Shown here: in pieces, positions 25,545 through 34,622 of the stretch
Layout of the letters: each line of letters starts with the position of its first letter
Position numbering within the stretch: position 1 is the stretch's first letter
DNA from: Bradyrhizobium sp. JYMT SZCCT0428
GTDB taxonomy: Bacteria > Pseudomonadota > Alphaproteobacteria > Rhizobiales > Xanthobacteraceae
DNA length: 64,000 nucleotides
Direction of reading: 5' to 3'
Assembly: GCF_018131075.1 (NCBI RefSeq)
Contig: NZ_JAFCLS010000008.1
Coordinates: 158,274-222,273, forward strand
Position numbers and translations under genes: made by a program
Notes under the pieces: generated by a model
What the model was told of the DNA's origin: nothing
Database searches by the model: none
The model's input: only the letters and a program-made list of their open reading frames with translations

Positions 25545-28358
25545 TTACTGCCCCAACCGTTCGATGAGGGCAGGCGCGTGCACCTGGTCGGCCTTGTAGT
25601 TGCCGGTCAGCGTGTACATCACGATGTTGACGCCGGCGCGGAAGGCGAATTCGCGCTGGCGCGGCTCGCTCGGCGACAGCGGCAGCATCGGCTGGCCATC
25701 GGGACGGATCGCCCAGGCGCCGGCAAGATCGTTCGAGGTGATGATGATCGGCGAGACGCCGTCGCCGCCGCGCGCAGGGCGCGATGCGGCTTCGTCGTCA
25801 TCCTCGCGTGGCAGGGTTTCGACCCAGGTCTGACCCGAGTTGAACCGGCCCGGAAAATCCCGCAGCAGATAAAACGTCTTGGTCAGCACGTGCTCGCGCG
25901 GCACCGGCTCGAGCTCGGGCACATCGAGCGAGGAGAGGATCTCGCGCAAGGTGCGCATGCCCGCCGTCTGCGATGCGCCGTTCTCGCCCGGTGGCGCCTC
26001 GATGGCGTCGCGGGTGTCGAATACGACCGTGCCGCCCTGCTTCATATAGGCGTCGATGCGGTTGATGGCGTCCTGCGGTGGTTTCGGCGCACCCGGTACT
26101 ACCGGCCAGTAGATCAGCGGGAAGAACGCCAGCTCGTCGCGCGCGGGATCGATGCCGACGGGGTCGCCGGCTTCCAGCGCGGTGCGCTGGGCGAGAAACA
26201 GCGTTAGTCCCGACATGCCTGACTTGACGATGGAATCGACGTCGGCATTGCCGGTGACGACATAAGCGAGGCGCGTCTGCGAGACTGACTTGATCGCAAA
26301 ATCGTCATTGTCGGCGGCGCGAAGCGGGGCGGGCGCGATCGACGTCGCGGCCAGGATCATCGCCAATACCAATGCTGCGGGCGCAGCACGGCGCCGCCAC
26401 AGCGCGGCAAGGCCCGCGCCGAGCATGGCGACCACGATCGCATCGATCAGGAACAGCGCCAGCGATGACGACAACAGGATGCCGCGCAGGTCGCGCGGTT
26501 CGGCATTGGTATAGCTGGCGCGCCGGGCGCGCAGCGATGTCGTGTCGAGTGCTGCGATACGATCGGCTGAGGCCAGCGTGTTGACGGCGATCGGACCTTC
26601 GGCCGCGCCATAGAAGCCCGGCGGATGATCTGCGGTGGCGCGGTCGCGATAATCGGCCGGCATCGGCTTGGCGGTGGAGGGCGGCGGGCCGAATGCGCCA
26701 AAGCCATCGAGCGTGCGCAGCGGCGCCACGGTCTCGACATTGGTCGCTTCGCCGGCGACGCCCGCGCCCGGCTTTTGCGTGTAGCCGGACGTGTCGACCA
26801 GCCGCCGCAGCATCTCGACGAAGCTGCCGGACATCGGCAGGTCGGACCAGCGCGAGTCGGCGCCGACATGGAACAGGCTGAGGATGCCCTTGCCGCGATG
26901 CTCGCCGGTTACCAGCGGCGTGCCGTCTTCCAGCGAGGCCCAGCTCTTGGTTGCCAGCACGGCATCCGGTTCAGCCAGAACCTGGCGGTTGACGGTGACG
27001 TCCTTCGGTACCTGCAAGCCCGCGAACGGACCGTCGGCGGCGAACGAGGCCATATGCTGCGGCTTTTCCCAGGTCAGGCTGCCGCCAAGGCTGCGGCCGC
27101 CGCGGCGCAGCTTGACCGGCACCAGATCGTCATCGGCCTGAGCGAGGCGGGGACCTGCGAAACGCACCAGCACGCCGCCCTGGTCGATCCAGGCGTTGAG
27201 GCGTTCACGGATTTCCGGCGACAGCGTGCCGACATCGGCCAGCACGATCATCGGCAGCCGTTGATCGAGGAACTGTCCGATCACCTGCTGCGGCGCGCCG
27301 CGGTCGCCGAGCCGCACGTCGGCGAACGGCGACAGCGCGCGGGTGAGATAGAAGGTGGAGGCGAGCAGCGGCTGCGCGGTGTCGCTGGTGGCGCCCGTGA
27401 CGACGCCGATCGCGCGCCGCCGCCATCGCTTGTCGAGCAGCTGCACGGCGCCGGCGGATCGCTCACCGGCGATTTCCAGCCGCGAGATGTCGTTGCGCAG
27501 CTCGACCGGCAGTTCGAACGCGGCTTCGGCTTCGCGGTCCTGCGGCCCGAACGCGTAACGAGCTTCACCGATCGGCGAACCCTTGGCGTCGATCGCACGC
27601 ACCACGCCGGCGGCAATGCCGCTATTGGTGCGCAATACTTTCACCGTCATCTTCGCCGCGGCGTTCTCGGCAGCGACCAGCGCCAGGGCCGGGGCTGCGC
27701 CGCCTTCATAGATCGTCAGCGTGCGATCGCCGACCGTCTTGGCCAGCGCTTCCAGAAATTCGGTGCCGCGTCCGGTGTCGACGCCGTCGGATAGCCAGGC
27801 GAGTTCGGCATCGCCGGTGGTCTTGAGGAAGCGATCGAGCGCTGCGAGTGTTTCGACGCGCTCGATCGAATAGGGTTTTGGCGCCAGCTGGCGCAGTGCG
27901 ACGCGCGCCGTGCCGCCCGGCATCAGCGTGACGTCGCGCGCGGGCTCGGACAATGGTACCAGCGCGACGCCGCGGCGGTCATTGTCGGCATTGGCGATCA
28001 ACTCGTCGGCGGCCTTGATCCTGGTTTCCCAGCTCGAGGCTGCGCTCCAGCCGTCATCGAGCAGGATCACCAGCGGCGCCCTGCTGCCGCCGGCGGCGGT
28101 CTGTGGATTCCAGATCGGACCTGCGGCGGCGAGGATCACCAGGGCTGCTGCGGTCAGGCGCAACAGCGTCAGCCACCACGGCGTCCGCGACGGGGTTTCT
28201 TCCTTGGGCTTGATGTCGAACAGCAACCGCGTCGGCGGAAATTCGATCCGCCTCGGACGCGGTGGCATCACCCGCAGCAGCCACCACAGCACCGGAAGGG
28301 ACAACAGACCCAGCAGCAGCAGCGGTTGGGCAAAGGAGAGGGGCAGGCCCGCGATCAT
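25545..28358 (-). CDS. DUF4159 domain protein with BatA-type N-terminus
   Basis: The 937-residue membrane protein begins with a BatA/aerotolerance-type segment: LPLSFAQPLLLLGLLSLPVLWWLLRVMPPRPRRIEFPPTR, then a second helix and VILLDDGWSAA. A long periplasmic middle is followed by membrane helices (SLALFLIDAIVVAMLGAGLAALW). The DUF4159 domain is C-terminal, covering about the last 210 residues (FAIKSVSQTRLAYVVTGNADVDSIVKSG, DELAFFPLIYWPVVPG, IDAYMKQGGTVVFDTRD). It overlaps the DUF58 gene by 4 bases (ATGA). Encoded with a MoxR ATPase, it probably belongs to an envelope-associated MoxR/vWA-like chaperone system. Confidence 0.92.
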   Translation of the reverse strand: MIAGLPLSFAQPLLLLGLLSLPVLWWLLRVMPPRPRRIEFPPTRLLFDIKPKEETPSRTPWWLTLLRLTAAALVILAAAGPIWNPQTAAGGSRAPLVILLDDGWSAASSWETRIKAADELIANADNDRRGVALVPLSEPARDVTLMPGGTARVALRQLAPKPYSIERVETLAALDRFLKTTGDAELAWLSDGVDTGRGTEFLEALAKTVGDRTLTIYEGGAAPALALVAAENAAAKMTVKVLRTNSGIAAGVVRAIDAKGSPIGEARYAFGPQDREAEAAFELPVELRNDISRLEIAGERSAGAVQLLDKRWRRRAIGVVTGATSDTAQPLLASTFYLTRALSPFADVRLGDRGAPQQVIGQFLDQRLPMIVLADVGTLSPEIRERLNAWIDQGGVLVRFAGPRLAQADDDLVPVKLRRGGRSLGGSLTWEKPQHMASFAADGPFAGLQVPKDVTVNRQVLAEPDAVLATKSWASLEDGTPLVTGEHRGKGILSLFHVGADSRWSDLPMSGSFVEMLRRLVDTSGYTQKPGAGVAGEATNVETVAPLRTLDGFGAFGPPPSTAKPMPADYRDRATADHPPGFYGAAEGPIAVNTLASADRIAALDTTSLRARRASYTNAEPRDLRGILLSSSLALFLIDAIVVAMLGAGLAALWRRRAAPAALVLAMILAATSIAPAPLRAADNDDFAIKSVSQTRLAYVVTGNADVDSIVKSGMSGLTLFLAQRTALEAGDPVGIDPARDELAFFPLIYWPVVPGAPKPPQDAINRIDAYMKQGGTVVFDTRDAIEAPPGENGASQTAGMRTLREILSSLDVPELEPVPREHVLTKTFYLLRDFPGRFNSGQTWVETLPREDDDEAASRPARGGDGVSPIIITSNDLAGAWAIRPDGQPMLPLSPSEPRQREFAFRAGVNIVMYTLTGNYKADQVHAPALIERLGQ

Positions 28359-29299
28359 GCGCTTCGCCCCGCTTTGACGGTGTAGGAACGCGTCGCACCC
28401 TTGCTCACCATCATGCCCGAGTGCAGGAACAACAATAGCTCGGCCGCGGAACGGCTGGTGGTGTGGGTCGAAAACAGCCAGTCGAGCTTGTTGGTTTCGC
28501 CTCGGATCTCGTCGCGATGCAGGGCCACGCGCGCGACATAGTCGCTGGCCCAGCTTTCGGCGCGGCCGGCGGTGATGACGCCGCCGCTTTCCGGTTCGAC
28601 GAACTCGACGCGTCCGGAATAGGGAAAGGTCTCTTCGGCGGGATCGACGATCTGGATCAGCGTGCCATGCGCGCCGGAGGCTGACAGGCCCGCGAGCATG
28701 GTGTGTATTTCGCTCATCGGCGACCAGAAATCCGACAGCACCACGATCTCGGCCAGCGCCGACGGGATGAACGACGGCGGCAGGCTCGCGCGCGCGGCAT
28801 CGTCATGCAGCATCGCCTGCGCCATCTTGTCGATGACGCTGCGGCTGGCGGTCGGGTTCATCAGGCCGGGGATGCCGACGCGTTCGCCGCCGGCGACCAG
28901 AAGTTCGGCCAGCGCGAAGGTCACGATCAGGCCGCGCTCCAGCTTGCTGTCACGCGCCTGCTTCGAGGCAAAGGCCATCGACGGCGAGCGGTCGGGCCAC
29001 ACCCATACGGTATGCGCGGCCTCCCATTCCTGCTCGCGGACATAAAGATGATCGTCGCGCGCCGAGCGGCGCCAGTCGACATTCTGCGACGGCTCGCCCG
29101 ACACGAAGCGGCGGTATTGCCAGAAACTTTCGCCGGATCCGGCGCGGCGGCGGCCGTGCAGGCCGTGAATGACGTTGGCGGCGATGCGGCGGGCTTCAAG
29201 CACGAGACGCGGCAGCGATGCGGCGAGCGTACGGCTTTCGCCATCGGCACGTCGGATTGCTGTGATCTCCCCGTTGGCGTGCTTGGTCTCTGCGGCCAT
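28355..29299 (-). CDS. DUF58 domain-containing protein
   Basis: The 314-residue protein contains the DUF58 signature GESFWQYRRFVSGEPSQNVDWRRSARDDHLYVREQEWEA followed by a vWA-like region (SPSMAFASK and IVVLSDFW). The ATG at 29299 overlaps the moxR stop as TGATG, so translation is coupled. The DUF58 protein is the usual immediate partner of MoxR ATPases and thought to bind them or their clients. It is expected to be cytoplasmic. The role in this organism is not known. Confidence 0.93.
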   Translation of the reverse strand: MAAETKHANGEITAIRRADGESRTLAASLPRLVLEARRIAANVIHGLHGRRRAGSGESFWQYRRFVSGEPSQNVDWRRSARDDHLYVREQEWEAAHTVWVWPDRSPSMAFASKQARDSKLERGLIVTFALAELLVAGGERVGIPGLMNPTASRSVIDKMAQAMLHDDAARASLPPSFIPSALAEIVVLSDFWSPMSEIHTMLAGLSASGAHGTLIQIVDPAEETFPYSGRVEFVEPESGGVITAGRAESWASDYVARVALHRDEIRGETNKLDWLFSTHTTSRSAAELLLFLHSGMMVSKGATRSYTVKAGRSA

Positions 29300-30300
29300 C
29301 AACCAATCCGCGTCTTCAATTGCCTGATTACGTCAGGAATGGTGCGGCCTTCCGCGCGCGCCGAGAATGTCAGCGCCATGCGGTGTTTGAGCACCGGTTC
29401 GGCAAGGTCGAGCACATCGTCGATCGAGGGCGCGAGACGGCCGTCGAGCAGCGCGCGGGCGCGGACCGCCAGCATCAGCGACTGGCTGGCGCGCGGACCA
29501 GGGCCCCAGGCGATCAGCTTCTCGCTCTCGCCATCCGGATTGGGACGCGCGGCCCGCACCAGCGAAAGAATCGCCTCGACCACGCTGTCGCCGACCGGCA
29601 GGCGGCGCACCAGCCGCTGGGCGGTGATCAGGATTTCCGCGTTCATGGAGGCCTTGGCGAGCGTCTCATCCGCGCCTGTTGTCTCGAACAGGATGCGGCG
29701 CTCGGCGTCGCGGTCGGGATAGTCGACGTCGATTTCCATCAGGAAGCGGTCGAGCTGGGCTTCCGGCAGCGGATAGGTGCCTTCCTGTTCCAGCGGGTTC
29801 TGGGTCGCGAGCACATGGAACGGCTTGGGCAGATCGTGCCGCGCGCCTGCAACCGTGATGTGCTGTTCCTGCATGGCTTGCAGCAGGGCCGACTGGGTGC
29901 GCGGGCTGGCACGGTTGATTTCGTCGGCCATCAGAAGCTGCGCGAATACCGGGCCCGAGATGAAGCGGAACGAGCGTTTGCCCGAGTTGCTCTCGTCCAA
30001 CACTTCGGCGCCGAGAATGTCCGACGGCATCAGGTCGGGCGTGAACTGGATGCGCTTGGCATCGAGACCAAGGGTGATGCCGAGGGTTTCGACCAGCTTG
30101 GTCTTGGCGAGGCCGGGGACGCCGATCAGGAGCGCATGACCGCCGGACAGGATCGTCACCAGGGTGTTTTCGATCACCCGTTCCTGTCCGAAAATGACGG
30201 TGGAGATGGCTTCTTTCGCGGCCTTGATCTGGCCGGCGACTTGTTCGGCCGAACGGACGATTGCGTCCTCGAGCTTTTCGACACCGTCTGCGCCAGGCAT
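29299..30300 (-). CDS. MoxR family AAA+ ATPase
   Basis: The 333-residue AAA+ protein has Walker A GVPGLAKTKL, Walker B LLMADEINRASPRTQSALLQAM, sensor-1 region VLATQNPLEQEGTYPLPEAQLDRFL, and arginine-rich lid PGPRASQSLML. MoxR ATPases act as chaperones that help mature metal- or vWA-containing complexes. I place the start at ATG 30300 (MPGADGVEK) because AAGGAG lies 6 bases before it; a GTG at 30315 is also in frame. It is the first gene of a four-gene unit on the minus strand, divergent from the DUF1285 unit across 231 bases. Confidence 0.95.
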   Translation of the reverse strand: MPGADGVEKLEDAIVRSAEQVAGQIKAAKEAISTVIFGQERVIENTLVTILSGGHALLIGVPGLAKTKLVETLGITLGLDAKRIQFTPDLMPSDILGAEVLDESNSGKRSFRFISGPVFAQLLMADEINRASPRTQSALLQAMQEQHITVAGARHDLPKPFHVLATQNPLEQEGTYPLPEAQLDRFLMEIDVDYPDRDAERRILFETTGADETLAKASMNAEILITAQRLVRRLPVGDSVVEAILSLVRAARPNPDGESEKLIAWGPGPRASQSLMLAVRARALLDGRLAPSIDDVLDLAEPVLKHRMALTFSARAEGRTIPDVIRQLKTRIG

Positions 30301-30531
30301 ATCCATCTCCTTCACCGCTTCATGACCCCGCCGAATGCGTCGTCATGCCACGAACCTCATGCTAAACCTGCGCAAAGGCCATGTATTCGCTGAATTAAAC
30401 TATCCCCACATTATCGGTATATGGGGGTATGAACGGCATCACGATATGGCGAGAATATTGTTCCCGCTTACGTCTCTCGGACGTGCACCAATCGTGCCAG
30501 ATATTGAGCCGCAGAAGCTTTAAGGCAAACA

Positions 30532-31161
30532 ATGGCGAAGCAAGGGCAAACCAGCAAACCAGGCCGTGAAAACACCGGTCTCGAAGGTCTGACCGCCGCC
30601 GCGACCGATGCGGCAAAGGCCAGCCCCGCCGGACGCGGCCTGCCGCCGGTGCATTTGTGGAATCCGCCGTTTTGCGGCGATCTCGACATGCGAATCGCCG
30701 GCGACGGCACGTGGTTCTACATGGGCACGCCGATCGGGCGGCCGGCGCTGGTCCGGCTGTTTTCGACCATCCTGAAGCGCGAGGACGGCAAGCACTTTCT
30801 CGTGACCCCGGTAGAAAAGGTCGGCATCCGTGTCGACGATGCGCCGTTCCTGGCGGTCGAAATGCAGAACGAGCAAAGCGAGGGCGGTGGCCGCCTGCTG
30901 CGCTTCCGCACCAATGTGGACGACTGGGTGCCTTGTGATGCCGGGCACCGGTTGCGGTTCGAGATGGCCGCTGATGGCGGGCTCACGCCCTATCTTCACG
31001 TGCGCAGCGATCTCTGGGCCAAGGTCACCCGCGCGCTCTATTACGATCTGGTTGACATGGGGGAAGAGCGGGTGGTCGATGGACAGCCAATGTTCGGAAT
31101 CGAATCCGGCGGCGAATTCTTCGCGATGGCCGATGCGAAGCAGGTGAGGGACGCGCTTTGA
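30532..31161 (+). CDS. DUF1285 domain-containing protein
   Basis: The 209-residue protein has the DUF1285 core from about residue 40 to 190: LWNPPFCGDLDMRIAGDGTWFYMGTPIGRPALVRLFSTILKREDGKHFLVTPVEKVGIRV at the start and PYLHVRSDLWAKVTRALYYDLV near the end. No active-site pattern is known for this family. It leads a tightly coupled unit: its stop shares bases with the next start. TAAGG lies upstream of the ATG. The cluster DUF1285-CoA pyrophosphatase-DUF6111-CCA is common in Rhizobiales. Confidence 0.9.
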   Translation: MAKQGQTSKPGRENTGLEGLTAAATDAAKASPAGRGLPPVHLWNPPFCGDLDMRIAGDGTWFYMGTPIGRPALVRLFSTILKREDGKHFLVTPVEKVGIRVDDAPFLAVEMQNEQSEGGGRLLRFRTNVDDWVPCDAGHRLRFEMAADGGLTPYLHVRSDLWAKVTRALYYDLVDMGEERVVDGQPMFGIESGGEFFAMADAKQVRDAL

Positions 31162-31832
31162 ACGAGCCGATGCGGAAGAAGTTGGAACCGGGTGCGGTCA
31201 GCTCGGCGGAATTCTTCGCGCGGACCAAGGCGCGGCTGAACTTCGACGTCCCGCCCGGCCTGATCGATCCGAATATCATTCCCAGAACCGGCGATGAGGG
31301 CAATGATCGGATGCTCGAGATCATCGCCCAGGAACAGCCGGTGCGGCCGGCGGCGGTGCTGATCCCGGTGGTCGATCATCCGGAGCCGACGGTGCTGCTG
31401 ACGCAGCGCTCGGAGCATCTGAGCAGCCATGCCGGCCAGATTTCGTTTCCCGGCGGCAAGATCGATGCGACCGATGCTTCGCCGATGGATGCCGCCTTGC
31501 GCGAGGCCGACGAGGAAGTCGGGCTGAAGCGCGACTTCATCGAACCGATCGGGTATCTCGATCTCTACGGCACCGCTTTCGGCTTTCGCATCCTGCCGAC
31601 GGTGGCGCGGGTGAAGCCCGGGTTCACACTTGACATCAACGAGGGCGAAGTCGTCGACGCCTTCGAGGTGCCGCTGGCGTTCCTGATGAACCCGGAGAAC
31701 CACCAGATCCACTCCAAGGAATTCCGCGGCATGGAGCGTTCCTATTACGCGATGCCGTTCGCCGAGCGTTACATCTGGGGCGCGACGGCGGGCATCCTGC
31801 GGGTGTTGTACGAGCGGATTTATCTCGCATGA
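31158..31832 (+). CDS. CoA pyrophosphatase (Nudix, NudL-like)
   Basis: The 224-residue protein has the Nudix box GGKIDATDASPMDAALREADEEVGL with the extra residues preceding it (SHAGQISFPGGK) that define the CoA-specific UPF0035 group. It hydrolyses CoA and CoA derivatives to 4'-phosphopantetheine and 3',5'-ADP. The TTG start at 31158 overlaps the previous gene's TGA and follows AGGTGAGGG, indicating coupling; ATG 31170 is the alternative. It shares ATGA with the next gene. Confidence 0.92.
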   Translation: MNEPMRKKLEPGAVSSAEFFARTKARLNFDVPPGLIDPNIIPRTGDEGNDRMLEIIAQEQPVRPAAVLIPVVDHPEPTVLLTQRSEHLSSHAGQISFPGGKIDATDASPMDAALREADEEVGLKRDFIEPIGYLDLYGTAFGFRILPTVARVKPGFTLDINEGEVVDAFEVPLAFLMNPENHQIHSKEFRGMERSYYAMPFAERYIWGATAGILRVLYERIYLA

Positions 31833-32107
31833 TCCGTCCGGTATTGACCGAACTTGCAATTTTCCTGATCCCGTTCGTGGCCTATGCGCTGTTCCTGCTT
31901 GCAACCCGTTCCGGCGTGCTGGCGAAATCCTCCTGGCCGGCGCATCTCGTCGCCAAGCTCGTGCTGGGGTCGCTGCTGCTCGTGATCGTCAGTTTCGTCC
32001 TGCTCGCGCATTTCAGAGGCGCGCCGCCGGATTCGACCTATGTTCCCGCCCACCTCGAGAACGGCAAGTTCGTTCCGGGTAGCGATAAACCCGGAGCCGG
32101 AAAATGA
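31829..32107 (+). CDS. DUF6111 family membrane protein
   Basis: The 92-residue protein has two membrane helices (ELAIFLIPFVAYALFLLATR and LVAKLVLGSLLLVIVSFVLLAHF) and a short tail with PPDSTYVPAHLENGKFVPG, characteristic of DUF6111. It overlaps both neighbours by 4 bases. Function unknown. Confidence 0.9.
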   Translation: MIRPVLTELAIFLIPFVAYALFLLATRSGVLAKSSWPAHLVAKLVLGSLLLVIVSFVLLAHFRGAPPDSTYVPAHLENGKFVPGSDKPGAGK

Positions 32108-33375
32108 GCGAGGTGCGCGTGCTCGCCGACGCTCCCTGGCTCAAATCAGGACCGGCTGCCCGCGTTCTCGCTCTGCTCAACGGTAATAACGAGGAAGCCC
32201 GCGTAGTCGGCGGCGCCGTCCGCAATGCGCTTCTGAACATCCCGCCCGGCGATATCGACATCGCCACCACGGCGTTGCCGGATGAAGTGGCACGTCGCGC
32301 CAAAGCGGCGGGCATCAAATGCGTGCCGACCGGCATCGAGCATGGCACCGTGACGCTGGTGGTCGACGCCGTGCCGTTCGAGGTCACGACCTTGCGCGAG
32401 GATACCGAAACGTTTGGCCGCAAGGCCAAGGTCGCGTTCGGCCGCGACTGGGTTCGCGATGCGGAACGGCGCGACTTCACCATCAACGGCCTGTCCATCG
32501 ATGCCGACGGCGTCGTGCACGATCATGTCGGCGGGCTCGCTGATATCGCGGCCCGTCGCGTGCGTTTCATCGGCGACGCCGATCAGCGCATCGCCGAGGA
32601 TTATTTGCGCATCCTGCGGTTCTTCCGCATGAACGCCGTCTATGGCGTTGGTGAGCCCAACCGCGCCGGCTATCTCGCCTGCATCGGCGGGCGTGCGGGA
32701 CTGGCCAGTCTCTCCGCCGAACGCGTGCGGATGGAAATGTTGAAGATCATGGTCGCGGAGGGCGCGCTGGTTGCCGTCACCGCGATGGCGGATGCCGGTC
32801 TTCTGCAAGCGATCTTCGGCGGCGTCACCTACGCCGGACCCATGGCTGCGATGATATCGGCGGAACACATGCTGGGGCTGACGCCGAGCCCGGTTCGCAG
32901 GCTTGGCGCGCTATCGGTGGCGGTAACCGAGGACGCCAAACGTGTCGCGGCGCGGCTGCGTCTGACCAACGCCGAGGCCAAGGCGCTCGACTCCATGGGG
33001 CACCGCTGGTGGCGGCTCGCCGACATGGACGAGGCGAGGGCGCGGCGGCGGCTCTATCGGCTCGGCGAGGAACAATATCGGGACCGGCTGCTGCTGGCCT
33101 GGGCGCGCTCAGGGGGGAGCGAAAACGTTGCTGACAATCGCGTCGCCTATTGGCGCGAATTTGCCACCCTGCCGCAGCGCTGGAGCGCGCCGAAATTCCC
33201 GCTGAAGGCGGCTGATTTCATCGCGCGCGGCATTGCCGAGGGCCCGGCGCTCGGCCACGTGCTGACGCTGGCGGAGGACGCCTGGCTGGCGGCGGATTTT
33301 CCGCTCGATCAACCCGCGCTGTTGGCCATCGCCGACCAGACCGTCGCCCGCTTCACCCGCGACCACCGGCTGTGA
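32104..33375 (+). CDS. cca: CCA tRNA nucleotidyltransferase
   Basis: The 423-residue enzyme has the class II nucleotidyltransferase core: VVGGAVRNALLNIPPGDIDIATTA (GG and DxD metal residues), then RRDFTINGLSIDADGVVHDHVGGLADIAARRVRFIGDADQRIAEDYLRILRFFR. The RRDFTING/EDxxRxLRFxR motifs of this enzyme are present. It adds CCA to the 3' end of tRNAs in the cytoplasm. It might be CCA-adding or A-adding only, which sequence reading cannot decide. It overlaps the DUF6111 gene by ATGA. Confidence 0.94.
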   Translation: MSEVRVLADAPWLKSGPAARVLALLNGNNEEARVVGGAVRNALLNIPPGDIDIATTALPDEVARRAKAAGIKCVPTGIEHGTVTLVVDAVPFEVTTLREDTETFGRKAKVAFGRDWVRDAERRDFTINGLSIDADGVVHDHVGGLADIAARRVRFIGDADQRIAEDYLRILRFFRMNAVYGVGEPNRAGYLACIGGRAGLASLSAERVRMEMLKIMVAEGALVAVTAMADAGLLQAIFGGVTYAGPMAAMISAEHMLGLTPSPVRRLGALSVAVTEDAKRVAARLRLTNAEAKALDSMGHRWWRLADMDEARARRRLYRLGEEQYRDRLLLAWARSGGSENVADNRVAYWREFATLPQRWSAPKFPLKAADFIARGIAEGPALGHVLTLAEDAWLAADFPLDQPALLAIADQTVARFTRDHRL

Positions 33376-33385
33376 ATCTGCATCC

Positions 33386-34156
33386 GTGAATATTCTCGCA
33401 GGCTTTGCCGACATCTCGATCGTCCAGCTGTTGCTGGTCGCCGGCGTAGCGCTGTTTGCCTCCGTGGTCGGCGGCCTCGCCGGTTACGGCACCGGCGCGC
33501 TGATGCCGCTGGTGCTGGTGCCGTTGATCGGCGCGGAGCCGGTGGTGCCGATCATCGCGATCTCCTCGATCTTCACCAATATCAGCCGCTTCGTCGCCTA
33601 TATCCGCTATGCCGACCGCCGCCGCGCGCTGATCGTGATATCGGCCGCGGCGCTGACCACGGCGCTCGGGGCTTACGGCTATACGCGGCTGTCCGGTGCC
33701 GGCGCGGCGCTGGTGATCGGCAGCATGCTGATCCTGAGCGTGCCGCTGCGCCGGTTTGCCAAACGCCGCGATATCCGGATCAGCGACGCCGGACTTGGCG
33801 CCAGCGCGGTCGGGTATGGCGTGGTGGTCGGTGGCACCTCGGGCTCCGGCGTGATCCTGCTGTCGCTGTTGATGGCGGTCGGCCTCGAAGGCGCGGCCGT
33901 GATCGCCACCGACGCCGTGATCTCGGTTGCGACCTCGATCATCAAGATTTCGGTGTTTGGCCTGGCCGGCGCCGTCACCGCGCAGGTGCTCGCGTTTGCA
34001 ATCCTGATCGGGGCTATCTCGATTCCCGGCGCGTTTCTCGCCAAGGCCTTTGTCGAGCGCATGCCGGTGCATATCCACACCGCGATCCTCGACGCCGCCG
34101 TCATCACCGGCGGCGTGGTGATGATCTCGACCGCCGCGCGGTCTCTCTTCGGTTAG
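33386..34156 (+). CDS. TauE/SafE family sulfite/sulfonate exporter
   Basis: The 256-residue protein has about eight hydrophobic segments typical of TauE/SafE (COG0730), starting VQLLLVAGVALFASVVGGLAGYGTGALMPLVLVPLIGAEPVVPIIAISSIFTNISR, with the GxxxG helices of the family. A second half-repeat is GYGVVVGGTSGSGVILLSLLMAVGLEGAAVIATDAVIS. The GTG start at 33386 is 11 bases past the cca stop, with a weak SD. Family members move sulfite, sulfonates or related anions out of the cell. Substrate unknown here. Confidence 0.88.
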   Translation: MNILAGFADISIVQLLLVAGVALFASVVGGLAGYGTGALMPLVLVPLIGAEPVVPIIAISSIFTNISRFVAYIRYADRRRALIVISAAALTTALGAYGYTRLSGAGAALVIGSMLILSVPLRRFAKRRDIRISDAGLGASAVGYGVVVGGTSGSGVILLSLLMAVGLEGAAVIATDAVISVATSIIKISVFGLAGAVTAQVLAFAILIGAISIPGAFLAKAFVERMPVHIHTAILDAAVITGGVVMISTAARSLFG

Positions 34157-34182
34157 CTCTCTTCGGTGCGGGAAAAGGAAAG

Positions 34183-34213
34183 GATACCGCCGGGTATCCG
34201 ACCCGGCGGTATC
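34183..34213. terminator. Perfect 13-bp hairpin between convergent genes
   Basis: GATACCGCCGGGT (34183-34195) and its complement (34201-34213) with a 5-base loop. On the minus strand the hairpin is followed by a pyrimidine-rich CTTTCCTTTTC, so it probably terminates the DUF2158 gene; it may also serve the TauE unit. Confidence 0.7.
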
Positions 34214-34224
34214 GCAGGGAGTTG

Positions 34225-34500
34225 TTACGCTACCTTCTTGCTCTTTTTCTTCTTGTGGTCGTCGTCCTCATCTTCGTCGTCTTCGCTCTCGTCTTCATCC
34301 TGATCGTCTTCATCCTGATCGTCGTCTTCCGTATCATCGATTTCGGCAGGCTCGAGGACCGACTTGGGAAGCGTTTCGCGAAACAGATCGCCCTCGCCGC
34401 CCATCCACAGGCACTCGACCGTGTCGTCGTTGACCTCGGCCACCGTCAGCGGGTGACCGCCGGATTTCAGAATAACAACGTCGCCTGGCTTCAATTCCAT
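34225..34500 (-). CDS. DUF2158/YodC-family protein with acidic tail
   Basis: The 91-residue protein starts MELKPGDVVILKSGGHPLTVAEVNDDTVECLWMG, the complete DUF2158 (YodC) domain. About 35 residues of Asp/Glu with Ser/Gln (DDTEDDDQDEDDQDEDE) follow, ending KKKKSKKVA. The long alternating acidic run and basic tip are unusual for a DUF2158 protein of only 60 residues. Function unknown; SD GGAGGGAAGATC lies before the start. A palindrome at 34544-34557 may be its operator. Confidence 0.85.
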   Translation of the reverse strand: MELKPGDVVILKSGGHPLTVAEVNDDTVECLWMGGEGDLFRETLPKSVLEPAEIDDTEDDDQDEDDQDEDESEDDEDEDDDHKKKKSKKVA

Positions 34501-34543
34501 GATCTTCCCTCCGCGCTGATTGACGCGGTTGGCAGGCTATCGA

Positions 34544-34557
34544 TCTGTCATGACAGA
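34544..34557. promoter_or_regulatory. Candidate operator palindrome upstream of DUF2158 gene
   Basis: TCTGTCATGACAGA is a perfect 14-bp palindrome 43 bases before the DUF2158 start codon. No family assignment is possible. Confidence 0.3.
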
Positions 34558-34622
34558 CGGATCACGGCCGGCCGTTTTCGCGGTGGAGATCCGAGCGGTG
34601 GAACCGAGGCTCTAGACGCTTG

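Noticed and set aside
23708..25567. Plus-strand open frame of about 620 codons opposite the 687-residue membrane gene
   Set aside because: The minus frame has membrane helices and operon coupling. The plus frame is rich in Arg/Gln/Ala without domain pattern.
30401..30429. Imperfect palindrome TATCCCCA...TGGGGGTA between moxR and DUF1285 genes
   Set aside because: It has one mismatch in an 8-bp arm and no known consensus. It could be an operator, but I lack enough support.
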